From assembly GCA_024639845.1 (NCBI GenBank), contig JAHEGG010000001.1, forward strand, positions 1-64,000: a stretch of 64,000 bases of DNA, written 5' to 3'. Positions 16,817 to 25,762 of the stretch are shown here, piece after piece. The DNA is from Microbacteriaceae bacterium (GTDB lineage: Bacteria; Actinomycetota; Actinomycetes; Actinomycetales; Microbacteriaceae). Position 1 is the first letter of the stretch; each line of letters starts with the position of its first letter. The position numbers were made by a program, and so were the translations under genes. The notes below the pieces were generated by a model. It ran no database searches and was not told the origin of the DNA. It saw nothing but the letters and a program-made list of their open reading frames with translations.

Positions 16817-18357
16817 TGCTGGCTTTCGCTTTCGGCCGAAGCAACCACCGCTTCAAGTTCGCTGTCAGGGCCGGGGTTGCAGGCGGCTGGGTCTGTGGTC
16901 CGCTCGAGCAAGTTCTTGCCCAACCGATCCGCAGTCGGCAATTCGATCGGATATGTGCCGGTGAAACAGGCGGTGCAAAGTTCGCGTTCCTGCTGCCCAG
17001 TCGCGGCAATCATGCCGTCTTTGGTGAGGTAGCCGAGCGAATCGGCTCCGATCGACTCGCGCACATCATCCACCCCCAAACCGGTAGCAATCAGCTCGGC
17101 GCGGGTGGCAAAGTCGATGCCGTAGAAGCAAGGCCAGGTTATCGGTGGTGACGAGATACGCACGTGTATCTCGGCAGCGCCTGCCTCCCGCAACATCTGC
17201 ACAAGTGCTCGCTGCGTGTTTCCGCGCACAATCGAGTCATCGATAACCACGATGCGCTTGCCTCGAATGACCTCTTTGAGCGGGTTGAGCTTGAGGCGAA
17301 TACCGCGCTGGCGAATGGTTTGCGAAGGCTGAATAAAGGTTCGTCCTACGTAGGCGTTCTTGACCAGTCCGTGTCCGAACGGTATACCCGATTCCTGCGA
17401 AAATCCAATCGCGGCCGGAGTTCCCGACTCTGGTGTCGGAATCACGAGGTCGGCCTCGACCGGATATTCACGAGCCAACGTGCGACCCATTTCAACGCGC
17501 GAGTCGTAAACGTTCTTGCCGTTTATCGCGGTGTCTGGGCGGGCAAGATAGACGTATTCAAAGACGCAACCGGCTCGCTTGGTCTCACCGAACTTGGATG
17601 AACGCAACCCGTTCTCGTCGATTGCGATGAGTTCACCTGGCTCGATCTCTCGCACGAACGAAGCGCCAACAATATCGAGAGCCGCGGTTTCGGATGCCAC
17701 AACCCAACCGCGTTCGAGGCGACCAAGCACCAGTGGTCTGACTCCCTGAGGGTCACGCGCGGCATAGAGTGTGGTTTCATCCATGAAAACTAAGCAAAAG
17801 GCACCCCGAACTTTTGGCAACAGTTCGGTTGCGGTTGCTTCGAGGGTGTGGTCTAGGTCGCCGGCCAGAAGAGCGGTGAGCACTGCGGTGTCGGTGGTGT
17901 TTCCGCCGGTGATTTCGTTATCGGTTTGGTTCGGATAACGCACGCGAAGCATCTCGAGTAGGTCGGCAGTGTTCGTGAGGTTTCCGTTGTGTGCCAGCGC
18001 AACCGTGCCCGAAGCAGTGCGACCAAGCGTCGGCTGAGCGTTGCGCCAAGACGAAGAACCGGTGGTCGAGTAGCGGTTATGACCAACGGCGATGTGCCCG
18101 GTCAAGCTCTCAAGTGCGCTCTCGCTAAACACCTGTGAAACCAGCCCCATGTCTTTATAAACGAGAAGCTTCTTGCCGTCTGAGGTGGCGATGCCGGCAG
18201 ATTCTTGACCGCGGTGCTGCAGGGCATAAAGACCGAAAAAGGTCAGCTTTGCGACTTCTTCGCCGGGTGCCCAAACTCCGAATACGCCACATTGATCCTG
18301 CGGCCCCTTCTCATCTGGAAGAAGATCGTGATTCAAAAGTCCATCGCCACGAAGCAA
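16813..18357 (-). CDS. purF: Amidophosphoribosyltransferase
   Basis: PurF commits PRPP to purine synthesis. The 514-residue protein has a class II glutamine amidotransferase domain whose nucleophile is Cys23 in DQCGVFGVW, after a short propeptide. HNRYSTTGSS and LAHNGNLTN follow. The C-terminal half has the PRPP loop IVVIDDSIVRGNT. The iron-sulfur-type cysteines CxxxxxxC (REL CTACFTG region) fit the Gram-positive class. The start is TTG at 18357 with GGGGA upstream; a second TTG at 18336 is possible. Confidence 0.95.
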   Translation of the reverse strand: MLRGDGLLNHDLLPDEKGPQDQCGVFGVWAPGEEVAKLTFFGLYALQHRGQESAGIATSDGKKLLVYKDMGLVSQVFSESALESLTGHIAVGHNRYSTTGSSSWRNAQPTLGRTASGTVALAHNGNLTNTADLLEMLRVRYPNQTDNEITGGNTTDTAVLTALLAGDLDHTLEATATELLPKVRGAFCLVFMDETTLYAARDPQGVRPLVLGRLERGWVVASETAALDIVGASFVREIEPGELIAIDENGLRSSKFGETKRAGCVFEYVYLARPDTAINGKNVYDSRVEMGRTLAREYPVEADLVIPTPESGTPAAIGFSQESGIPFGHGLVKNAYVGRTFIQPSQTIRQRGIRLKLNPLKEVIRGKRIVVIDDSIVRGNTQRALVQMLREAGAAEIHVRISSPPITWPCFYGIDFATRAELIATGLGVDDVRESIGADSLGYLTKDGMIAATGQQERELCTACFTGTYPIELPTADRLGKNLLERTTDPAACNPGPDSELEAVVASAESESQQ

Positions 18358-18418
18358 GGGCTATCCCCATTCAATTTGGAGCGGTTTTGGGCTTGTTTTG
18401 CACCGAAACTCGATGCGT

Positions 18419-18697
18419 TTACCCCTTAAGTTTAGTGGCTTCAAGCTCTTGCGAGCGAGCACGGGAAACCCAGTCGAATACAAGCGCCATGAGGGTGCCC
18501 GACATGAATCCGATGGCCCCCAAAAACACGATTAAAACACCAAGGATGTTGGCATCTGTTCTTGCGGATTCTGGAACCACGAAGTAGGCACCGACGCCGA
18601 GAAGCGCGCCGAAGGTGGTGCCGACGGCCATGAATGGAATTAGTTTTGGAGCTTTCCGAACTCTAACGGTTTCGGTTTGCGCATTTTCTTTGACCAT
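18419..18697 (-). CDS. Small two-TM membrane protein
   Basis: This 92-residue protein has two hydrophobic segments, about 18-41 and 48-70, and charged termini. It is encoded between purF and the sterol-carrier-like gene, all in one direction, with 61 bases to purF and 3 bases after the upstream gene. Similar small membrane proteins occur beside purF in related actinobacteria, as far as I recall. No function can be assigned. Confidence 0.75.
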   Translation of the reverse strand: MVKENAQTETVRVRKAPKLIPFMAVGTTFGALLGVGAYFVVPESARTDANILGVLIVFLGAIGFMSGTLMALVFDWVSRARSQELEATKLKG

Positions 18698-18700
18698 GGC

Positions 18701-19078
18701 TCAATTCAACCCGAAGTTAAGCGGCAAAAGTTCCGAAAGATCCGCTCGTGTTCCTGATGCCAGAATCCGCCCACCAGCGATTGCAGTCGGCCAGAGCTCT
18801 TCACCTATAGCAAGAGCGAACCAAGTTTGAGCATCCATTTCGATCACATTCGGTGGCGTGCCTCGTCGGTGCGAGGGACCCTCGACACACTGCACCGCAC
18901 CTAGCGGCGGAACTCGCAACTCCACAGTGTTGCCTGGCCGGATCTCGGCGACCGATTGCAATAGGTAGCGAACCGCGAGCGCAAAGTTTGGGTCGCCGAG
19001 TTCTCGAGTGGCAGCGCCGTTGCGAACTGCCAACACGGCTGCCCGACCGGCTTCGTGTGCGATTTTTCTGATTGCCAC
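18701..19078 (-). CDS. Sterol-carrier (SCP-2-like) family protein
   Basis: The 125-residue soluble protein contains the C-terminal SCP-2-like pattern MDAQTWFALAIGEELWPTAI...LPLNF, with conserved tryptophan and glycine, and a helix RKIAHEAGRAAVLAVRNG at the start. Such proteins lie next to purF in actinobacteria; the ligand is unknown. The start codon is uncertain: GTG 19078 gives a compact domain, while the open frame reaches 19171. It is divergent from purD across about 54 bases. Confidence 0.72.
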   Translation of the reverse strand: MAIRKIAHEAGRAAVLAVRNGAATRELGDPNFALAVRYLLQSVAEIRPGNTVELRVPPLGAVQCVEGPSHRRGTPPNVIEMDAQTWFALAIGEELWPTAIAGGRILASGTRADLSELLPLNFGLN

Positions 19079-19132
19079 TAGTCCATTGTGGGGCAGAAAC
19101 CGCGCGGGCACCCTGCCAATAAACTTGAACCA

Positions 19133-20401
19133 ATGAAAATCTTGGTTCTGGGTCAAGGCGCACGTGAACACGCCATCATCAAATCTCTAATCGGCACGGG
19201 TACCCCTGCCGAAAAAATCGTCGCGGCACCAGGCAACGCCGGAATCGCAAACGATGTGCGAACCGTCGAAACGCTAAACCCTAACTCGCCAGAGCAAGTC
19301 ACTGAGTTCGCCAAAGAACGGGCCATCGACCTGGTTATCATCGGCCCCGAGGCGCCTCTGGTGGCGGGAGTCAGCGACGCGTTACGCGCTGCTGGGATCG
19401 CGGTCTTCGGGCCATCCCAGAGAGCTGCCGCACTCGAAGGTTCAAAATCGTTTGCTAAAGAGGTTATGGCAGCCGCCGGTGTGCCAACCGGCATGGCTCG
19501 CGAATGTTCGACCATCGAAGAGGTCGAATCGGCAATGGCTGCCTTCGGTGCTCCATATGTGATCAAAGCGGATGGCCTTGCTTCCGGTAAAGGCGTGATC
19601 GTCACCAGCGACCGCCAAGCGGCGCTCGACCACGCGCGCAACTTCATCGATATGGGCATACTCGTCGAGGAATTTCTAGACGGGCAAGAAGTCAGCCTGT
19701 TCTTTTTAAGCGATGGCAAGACCGTTTTGCCTCTCACCCCGGCGCAGGATTTCAAGCGCGCCTTTGATGATGACGCCGGACCAAACACCGGAGGCATGGG
19801 CGCTTATTCACCGCTTCCCTGGCTTCCCGAGGGATTCGTCGAAGAGGTTCAAGAAACCGTTGCACTGCCTACGGTGCACGAACTCGCTCGTCTCGGTGCC
19901 GAGTTCGTTGGACTACTTTATTGCGGCCTAATCCTGACCGCCCGTGGCATCCGGGTTATCGAGTTCAACGCTCGTTTCGGTGACCCAGAGACCCAGGTTG
20001 TGCTGCGCCGCTTGGTTACGCCACTAGCCGGGTTGCTTCACAAGGCTGCCACGGGTCAGCTTGCAAACGCGACCGAACCAGAGTTCACCAAGGATGTTGC
20101 CATCACGGTCGTCCTTGCATCGGAGGGTTACCCGACCTCGAGTGCCCCAAATCGTGCCATCACCGGACTTACGGCTGCCGAACAAGACGAGCACATCTCA
20201 ATCGCTCATGCGGCAACCCGTGTCGAAGGCGATGACCTCTTGGCCACCGGCGGCCGTGTGCTCAGCGTCGTTTCGCTCGCTAAGAGTTTTAGAAAAGCCC
20301 GCAAGCACGCCTACGAGGCTATCGAACAGATTTACCTCGCCGGCAGCCACTATCGAAAAGATATCGCCAAGGCCGTGGCCGACGCGGAGGAGAACGACTA
20401 A
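19133..20401 (+). CDS. purD: Phosphoribosylamine-glycine ligase
   Basis: PurD makes GAR from phosphoribosylamine, glycine and ATP. The 422-residue ATP-grasp enzyme starts with ILVLGQGAREHAI and contains IGPEAPLVAG, the ATP-grasp lysine region VIKADGLASGKGVIV, and RFGDPETQVVL. The ATG at 19133 is seven bases after a -10-like TAAACT, so the mRNA may be leaderless. Its stop overlaps the purC start as TAATG. Confidence 0.96.
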   Translation: MKILVLGQGAREHAIIKSLIGTGTPAEKIVAAPGNAGIANDVRTVETLNPNSPEQVTEFAKERAIDLVIIGPEAPLVAGVSDALRAAGIAVFGPSQRAAALEGSKSFAKEVMAAAGVPTGMARECSTIEEVESAMAAFGAPYVIKADGLASGKGVIVTSDRQAALDHARNFIDMGILVEEFLDGQEVSLFFLSDGKTVLPLTPAQDFKRAFDDDAGPNTGGMGAYSPLPWLPEGFVEEVQETVALPTVHELARLGAEFVGLLYCGLILTARGIRVIEFNARFGDPETQVVLRRLVTPLAGLLHKAATGQLANATEPEFTKDVAITVVLASEGYPTSSAPNRAITGLTAAEQDEHISIAHAATRVEGDDLLATGGRVLSVVSLAKSFRKARKHAYEAIEQIYLAGSHYRKDIAKAVADAEEND

Positions 20402-21267
20402 TGGTTCTGCAACTCGAGGGCTGGAAGCACGTTTATTCTGGCAAGGTTCGCGATCTTTATGAAAGCACCGACCCAAACCATGCTCATCTGATTCTTGTCG
20501 TTGCCTCCGATCGAGTCAGCGCTTTCGATCACGTGCTTTCACCAGAGATTCCGAGCAAAGGCAAGCACCTAACCGCTCTCACCAACTGGTGGTTCGACCG
20601 ACTCAGCGTGCCCAATCACGTGTCACATGAGATCGAGATTCCGAGTGCTGTTGCGGGGCGTGCGACGGTCGCGAAAAAGCTCGAAATGTTTCCGATCGAG
20701 TGCGTGGTGCGAGGCTACATCTCAGGCTCGGGCTGGAAGGAATATCAGCAGACCGGTGAGATCTGTGGCATTCCGCTTGAAGCAGGCTTAACCTTCGGGG
20801 CAAAACTCTCGCAGCCGATTTTCACTCCTGCTTTCAAAGCTGAGCTTGGCGAACACGATGAAAACATCAGCTTCGAGCGAGTGGTCGAGTTGATTGGGTC
20901 AGAGGATGCTGGCGCGCTGCGCGACTTGTCACTCAAGGTTTTCGCGCGAGCATCCGAGTTGGCCGAGCAGGCTGGGCTGATTCTCGCCGACACCAAATTC
21001 GAGTTCGGTCGTGACCCAAAGACCGGCGTGATCACACTAGGTGACGAAGTGTTGACTCCAGACTCGAGCCGTTACTGGTCGAAGGCAGCCTGGGATCGGG
21101 GAGAGCGCAAAGATTCGTTCGACAAGCAGGTGGTGCGCAATTGGCTGTCCGAAAACTGGGATCAGGCCGAAGGCTCGACTCCACCATCGCTGCCAGATGC
21201 CGTGGTAAAACAAACGGCCGACAAGTATTCAGAACTTGTCGACCGTTTGACTTCATCGATTAGCTAA
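20401..21267 (+). CDS. purC: SAICAR synthetase
   Basis: PurC joins aspartate to CAIR in purine synthesis. The 288-residue length matches the longer actinobacterial/yeast-like form. Visible motifs are SGKVRDLYES, ASDRVSAFDHVL, IECVVRGYISGSGWKEYQ and DTKFEFG plus LTPDSSRYW. It is translationally coupled to purD. A bulged GC-rich hairpin around 21265-21292 may end the transcript, but it lacks a clear T-tract. Confidence 0.96.
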   Translation: MVLQLEGWKHVYSGKVRDLYESTDPNHAHLILVVASDRVSAFDHVLSPEIPSKGKHLTALTNWWFDRLSVPNHVSHEIEIPSAVAGRATVAKKLEMFPIECVVRGYISGSGWKEYQQTGEICGIPLEAGLTFGAKLSQPIFTPAFKAELGEHDENISFERVVELIGSEDAGALRDLSLKVFARASELAEQAGLILADTKFEFGRDPKTGVITLGDEVLTPDSSRYWSKAAWDRGERKDSFDKQVVRNWLSENWDQAEGSTPPSLPDAVVKQTADKYSELVDRLTSSIS

Positions 21268-21300
21268 CCGCGACTAGTCTTTCGCGGCTAACCCGACAGA

Positions 21301-21903
21301 TTAGCGGTTGCGCTTTACCTTGCCCTTGCCGTCGTTGACTGGCTTGCTCGGTGGAATTGGCGCGTTGCCCAGTGCGGTTAGGGCCGCGTCACGAGAAGCC
21401 CGGGCGTATGCGATGGCGTCTGTGCGAGTCTTAGACGCTGCGGCGATAGCTGCGTCTCGCGCCACGCGAGCGGCCTTCTTTGCGGCTGGGTCTGAGGCTT
21501 TATCTGCTGCATCGGCTGCAACCTTGAATGCGTCATTTGCAGCTTTGATCGCGGCGTTGAAGGCGTCCTTGGCAGCCTTCTCAGCGATTGCGTAGTTGGC
21601 GTTGATGGTCTTGGAGGCTTCAACCTGCGAGGCGTTTGCTGCTTGCCAGGCTGTCAGTGCAGTTTGGTAGGCCGCCACCGCCTGCTTGTAGTCCGACTTT
21701 GCGACTAAGAAATCTATTTTTTGCTGAAGAGTTCTCTTCAGTTCCTTGTTGCGGTCAATCGCCTTGCGATCTTTATCACTGATCTTCGGTGCATCGAAGT
21801 GGTCGTTCGAAGACTTGTTGTCATGGGCACTTGCTGAAACAGCTGGCGCAGCCACTAGGGCAACCAGCAGCGAACCGGCGATTGCAATTTTTGAGAGTTT
21901 CAC
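21301..21903 (-). CDS. Secreted Ala/Lys-rich coiled-coil protein of unknown function
   Basis: The 200-residue protein has a clear signal peptide (residues 1-26, cleavage after VSASA). Next comes a charged segment, then an Ala-rich heptad-like region (about 75-175) predicted to be long helix or coiled coil. It ends in a basic Pro/Lys/Arg tail that could bind wall polymers. No catalytic residues stand out and I do not recognise a family. It is monocistronic, between convergent purC and the divergent response regulator. Confidence 0.75.
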   Translation of the reverse strand: MKLSKIAIAGSLLVALVAAPAVSASAHDNKSSNDHFDAPKISDKDRKAIDRNKELKRTLQQKIDFLVAKSDYKQAVAAYQTALTAWQAANASQVEASKTINANYAIAEKAAKDAFNAAIKAANDAFKVAADAADKASDPAAKKAARVARDAAIAAASKTRTDAIAYARASRDAALTALGNAPIPPSKPVNDGKGKVKRNR

Positions 21904-22028
21904 GATGAGTCCTTTCTAGATCCTTCGATGGGTCTAGTTTGCGCTCCCATTGTTAGAAAAGTATGTGAACGGCTTGGGCTTGCGAATAGAGAACTTCGAG
22001 CGCTAATCAATACCAGTAACCTGAAAAC

Positions 22029-22724
22029 ATGGTCGACAAAGAAGCCGCTGCCAGAATTCTGGTCGTTGATGACGAAGCTCCGCTACGCGAAATGCTTAGC
22101 GACACCTTGCACATCGCCAACTACGAGGTATTTGAGGCGGCCGATGCGAATGCGGCCTTGACACTACTTCGCCGCAATACAGTCGATCTCATCATCAGCG
22201 ACGTAAACATGCCAGGGATGGACGGCTACGAGTTTTTGGCCAGGCTCAGAGAATCGGGCAACGACACTCCGGCCATCATGTTGACAGCACGTCGCGAACG
22301 CCAAGACGTAACCAAGGGGCTCAAGCTTGGTGCTGACGATTACGTGACCAAGCCATTCGGGCTCGAGGAGTTGCTATTGAGAGTGGCAGCGGTTCTTAGA
22401 CGCACAAAGCCACCAACCGAAAACTTGAACAGTTTGACCTGCGGCCCGATTGTCCTCATCGACGAGTCACACACAGTGACCGTAAACGATGAAAAAGTAG
22501 AACTGTCACCTACCGAATTCGATCTCCTGCGAATCCTCATGCAAGATAAAGGCAAAGTGCTCAGTCGAGCTAGGCTGTTGCGAGACGTTTGGGGCATCAA
22601 TTTCGATACCGGCACTAACGTTGTAGACACCTACATTTCTTACCTGCGCCGAAAGGTTCACACCGATGACTTCCAGGGCATTAAAACGGTGCGCGGTGTG
22701 GGCTTTCAAATGCTCGACAAGTAA
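22029..22724 (+). CDS. OmpR-family response regulator
   Basis: The 231-residue protein has a receiver domain with acidic pocket VDDE (14-17), phosphoacceptor Asp58 in IISDVNMPGMDG, Thr in MLTARRE and Lys in VTKPFG. A winged-helix DNA-binding domain follows, with LSPTEFDLLRILM, DVWG and VDTYISYLRRKV. The ATG is six bases after a -10-like TAACCT, with no ribosome site, so a leaderless mRNA is likely. The histidine kinase gene starts three bases downstream. Confidence 0.93.
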   Translation: MVDKEAAARILVVDDEAPLREMLSDTLHIANYEVFEAADANAALTLLRRNTVDLIISDVNMPGMDGYEFLARLRESGNDTPAIMLTARRERQDVTKGLKLGADDYVTKPFGLEELLLRVAAVLRRTKPPTENLNSLTCGPIVLIDESHTVTVNDEKVELSPTEFDLLRILMQDKGKVLSRARLLRDVWGINFDTGTNVVDTYISYLRRKVHTDDFQGIKTVRGVGFQMLDK

Positions 22725-22727
22725 ACG

Positions 22728-24104
22728 ATGAAACTCCGCACGCGGCTGACTTTGGCCACTGCATCCGTGGCGACTTTCGGCTCGCTTTTGGTGGGTGGCG
22801 CTGGAGTTTTCAGTGCTTTCAATAGTGAAGTTTCTCGCTATGACACCGTGCTCGAAAAAGTTGCCAAGGATGTTGCCACAACTAAAGGTGACCAAATCAC
22901 CGCCGCGATCGAATCGGCGGCTGACCGATCCTTCGCCGTAAAGGTCAGCCTGATCGACACCGAGTCAAGGGTCAATGACCTATTCGGCGTGGACCCTGTT
23001 TTTTCGAACCAGCCAACTCTAGAAATCGTGAAGAGTGCAACCGAAAAACCAATAAGTGTTGGCGATGCCGTTCCCTACCGTCTGTTGGCAGCAGAGATTG
23101 ACGGGGGCGACTTCATACTCTTAGCAATGCCGCTAGCCGGCGCTTATTCGAGCGCTGGGCAAAATCTGGTGTGGTTGCTCTGGTTCACACTTATCGAGGC
23201 GACCATCAGTTCGGTGATCATCTTGGTTTTAGTTCGTCGTGACCTCAAGGCGGTTGAAGGAATTGCCGAATCGGCAAAGAAAATTGCCTCTGGCGAAAGT
23301 GTTAAATTGACCAAACTCACCGACGGCTCTGAAGTCGGGCAGCTTTCGATTGCTCTCGAAGAAATGGTTGAAGCGCTTGAGCGTGCGGTCAAGGTCGAAC
23401 GCGGTGCCCATGAGGCAGTCCAGCGGTTTATCGGCGACGCATCGCACGAACTCAGGACGCCACTAACAGTGGTGAAGGGTTATGTCGAACTGCTCACCCA
23501 GCGCGCTGGCCAAGACCGAGCATTCGATGCCAAAGCACTCGACCGAATCACAAAAGAGGTGGTCAGGCTCGAAAGTTTGATCAACGACCTGCTACTTATT
23601 GCCGAACTTGGCGAGATTGGGCTCGAGCACACCCGCGCAGTGGTAAGTGTCGACCTGAGCGCAGTGGTGCAATCACGTGCAGACGACTTTGAAACATTGC
23701 ATCCGAGCAGAAAAGTGACTCGAGACATTGAATCGGGCATTCCGATTCAGGCGGTCGAAGAATTGATTCTTCAGTTGCTGTACAACCTGTTTTCAAACAT
23801 CGAAAAACATACGGATGCCCAGGATGCTGTGCGAATCTCGCTGGCTCGTGCAGGCAAAACCAAGGTCAGGCTGATCTTCGAAGATGCCGGCCCCGGACTT
23901 TCGGACGATCAATATGACAAAGGAATCGAGAAGTTCGTGCGCTTTGACCCCTTCGCTTCGAGGCAGGCTGGCTCGAGCGGGTTGGGCATGACCATCATTC
24001 GGGCAATCGTGGCCAGGCACCGCGGCACGGTTCGGCTGTCGAAGAGCGAGTTGGGCGGCTTAAAAACCGAGATCACTCTGCCGATGAAGGCGTCGAGGCT
24101 TTAG
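22728..24104 (+). CDS. Membrane sensor histidine kinase
   Basis: The 458-residue kinase has membrane segments at about 12-32 and 147-169 flanking an extracytoplasmic sensor of ~115 residues, then a HAMP-like linker (RRDLKAVEGIAESAKKIASG). The H-box is DASHELRTPLTVVKGY with phospho-acceptor His240. The catalytic domain shows NLFSNIEKHT (N box), DAGPGLS (G1) and SSGLGMTI (G2). It pairs with the preceding regulator. The stimulus is unknown; the MprB/PrrB-type layout is common in actinobacteria. Confidence 0.92.
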   Translation: MKLRTRLTLATASVATFGSLLVGGAGVFSAFNSEVSRYDTVLEKVAKDVATTKGDQITAAIESAADRSFAVKVSLIDTESRVNDLFGVDPVFSNQPTLEIVKSATEKPISVGDAVPYRLLAAEIDGGDFILLAMPLAGAYSSAGQNLVWLLWFTLIEATISSVIILVLVRRDLKAVEGIAESAKKIASGESVKLTKLTDGSEVGQLSIALEEMVEALERAVKVERGAHEAVQRFIGDASHELRTPLTVVKGYVELLTQRAGQDRAFDAKALDRITKEVVRLESLINDLLLIAELGEIGLEHTRAVVSVDLSAVVQSRADDFETLHPSRKVTRDIESGIPIQAVEELILQLLYNLFSNIEKHTDAQDAVRISLARAGKTKVRLIFEDAGPGLSDDQYDKGIEKFVRFDPFASRQAGSSGLGMTIIRAIVARHRGTVRLSKSELGGLKTEITLPMKASRL

Positions 24105-24307
24105 GCCGACTTAGCCTTAAGATAGCCAACAATCGCATTCGCGTGCCCGTGGCCGATCTTGTGTTCGGTCTTGAGCCAAGAGACCTGCTCCATGTGCTTC
24201 AAATCTGAAACCTTGGCAAGTTCGTCAAACCAGAACTGCATCGGTTTGCCGTAGGTTTTTTCGATCGATGGAAAATACGAGGCCGTGCCCTTCACCTTTT
24301 CAGTCAT
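24101..24307 (-). CDS. DUF4287 domain protein
   Basis: The 68-residue soluble protein contains the DUF4287 pattern: YGKPMQFWFDEL in the middle, then VSWLKTEHKIGHGHANAIVGY at the C-terminal end. The ATG at 24307 overlaps the stop of the cdsA-like gene (ATGA), so it belongs to the lipid-gene operon. It converges on the histidine kinase with a four-base stop overlap. The molecular role is unknown. Confidence 0.85.
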   Translation of the reverse strand: MTEKVKGTASYFPSIEKTYGKPMQFWFDELAKVSDLKHMEQVSWLKTEHKIGHGHANAIVGYLKAKSA

Positions 24308-25134
24308 AGCGATATCAAAGCACACTGGATGAGCGAACCGATGGCCACCCAAATAATCGAGTCGAAGCGATCTAGCACACCGCCGAACCCCGGCACGATC
24401 GTGCCAGCATCCTTCACACCGGCCAAACGCTTGAGCTTGGACTCGAACCAATCACCGAAGACCGCGAAGGATGCCAGAAAAACGAAGCCGACCGAATCAA
24501 CCGCTGGTGTGGTGCCGAAAACGCCGAACCCAGAGTAGACCCACCACCAAGCGGTTGCTCCGAGTGCGAGCGACACAAACAACCCGCCGAGGGTTTTGTT
24601 TGGCGAGGTCTTGGGGAAGATTCTGAACCCAAAGGGCTTGAGCCTGGCCAAAGTGTTACCTCCCAGCCAGCCCCCAATGTCAAAAAGCGCCACAACGAAA
24701 AACAGCACGAAGGCCTGAGCTCCGAGATTGATGAGTTGCCATGCGCCGAGCGAAAGGGCGAGCATCCATGCAGCCGCCACAAGTGTTCGGGGCTTTAGTG
24801 CCAACCAACGACGCGAGTTTGCAGGCAAGTTGCCTGTCGGGTCGGAGGCAAGTCGCACGGTTTCATAAATTCCACGCGCCCAAATCACCGACCAAAAAAC
24901 GAGGTAGCCGACGAAAGAGCCTCCACCGAAGTCCTGCTCGAGAAGCACGAGCCCGCCACCGCAGACGAGCACGAGCATCCAAGTGAACCACCGACCGGCA
25001 AAGACACGAGAGGATTTGGAGTTCGTGAAGAAAGTCCAAATGCCCATCGGCACCCCGGTTAATCCGAGTAGCCAGAAGCTCGTCACCAGCACCAAAGTCA
25101 GAGGCAAATCGTTGGCGATCAGTTGGTCAGGCAC
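24304..25134 (-). CDS. Phosphatidate cytidylyltransferase-like membrane enzyme
   Basis: The 276-residue protein has about eight membrane segments and the CdsA signature near the C-terminus, read as SKLKRLAGVKDAGTIVPGFGGVLDRFDS. The metal-binding KD and DRFD residues are kept, but the usual PGHGG histidine is Phe (PGFGG). It should make CDP-diacylglycerol or an analogue from CTP and phosphatidate. It overlaps the preceding CDP-alcohol phosphotransferase gene by eight bases. Clustering with an acyltransferase and phosphotransferase suggests a second, specialised lipid pathway rather than the housekeeping cdsA. Confidence 0.85.
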   Translation of the reverse strand: MPDQLIANDLPLTLVLVTSFWLLGLTGVPMGIWTFFTNSKSSRVFAGRWFTWMLVLVCGGGLVLLEQDFGGGSFVGYLVFWSVIWARGIYETVRLASDPTGNLPANSRRWLALKPRTLVAAAWMLALSLGAWQLINLGAQAFVLFFVVALFDIGGWLGGNTLARLKPFGFRIFPKTSPNKTLGGLFVSLALGATAWWWVYSGFGVFGTTPAVDSVGFVFLASFAVFGDWFESKLKRLAGVKDAGTIVPGFGGVLDRFDSIIWVAIGSLIQCALISL

Positions 25135-25762
25135 GAATGCCTCCAGAGTCGGCTCGGATGCGCTGCCAGCGCACTGCCGCGGTGGCAAGCGATCCGGCAA
25201 CCACGGCCCAGGCCCACCCTTGCAGCATAGCCTCCGGCCTGACCAGCGGTTTTTCGGCGGCGACCAGCGCAGGCTGAGCGAATCCGAGAATCACGATAAA
25301 CAGGCTGCGCTCGGTCTTGCCAAAGGGTCCGCCGTTAATGCGCTCGTGGTTGCGAGCCACAACTCCCCAAATTGAGACCACCGTAGGCAGGGCGACCGCG
25401 AAAATCAATGCAATCGCGATGACCGGCTCTAGCCCGAGCCAGAAAACCGCCGCAAACAGCGCCCAGTCACCGAACCGATCGCCCGCCTCGTTCACCCAGA
25501 AACCGCGACGCGACTCGACACCCCTGGCGCGAGCAACTACCCCGTCGAGGTTCGCTCCGGCCAGACGAACCAGCACGCCGAGCAGCACCAACCACCCGTT
25601 TCCTGCGGCCAGAGCCCAACCACCGAGAACTCCTCCCGCAACACCAAGCAAGGTGAGCAGGTCGGGTGCAAGGCGTGTTCGCACCGCGAGCGCCGCAAGC
25701 GGCGACAACATCCGTGTATAAAAACCCTTGAGCCCGTAAAGCCCCTTTGGTGTGCCGGTCAT
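25127..25762 (-). CDS. CDP-alcohol phosphatidyltransferase family protein
   Basis: The 211-residue membrane protein transfers a phosphatidyl or similar group from a CDP-alcohol. The family motif is visible around residues 72-97: LDGVVAR, eight residues, G, three residues, NEAGD, then D after three more. The strict D-G...AR...G...D...D pattern has Asn in place of the third aspartate, and no aspartate three residues before LDG. NEAGD resembles the NELGD variant of the YnbA-like subgroup, as far as I recall. Genes on both sides overlap, so it is part of the lipid cassette. Confidence 0.85.
   Translation of the reverse strand: MTGTPKGLYGLKGFYTRMLSPLAALAVRTRLAPDLLTLLGVAGGVLGGWALAAGNGWLVLLGVLVRLAGANLDGVVARARGVESRRGFWVNEAGDRFGDWALFAAVFWLGLEPVIAIALIFAVALPTVVSIWGVVARNHERINGGPFGKTERSLFIVILGFAQPALVAAEKPLVRPEAMLQGWAWAVVAGSLATAAVRWQRIRADSGGIRA

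Noticed and set aside
21255-21292. Hairpin after purC as a rho-independent terminator
   Set aside because: The stem is bulged and has no T-tract, so it is mentioned only as a weak possibility.
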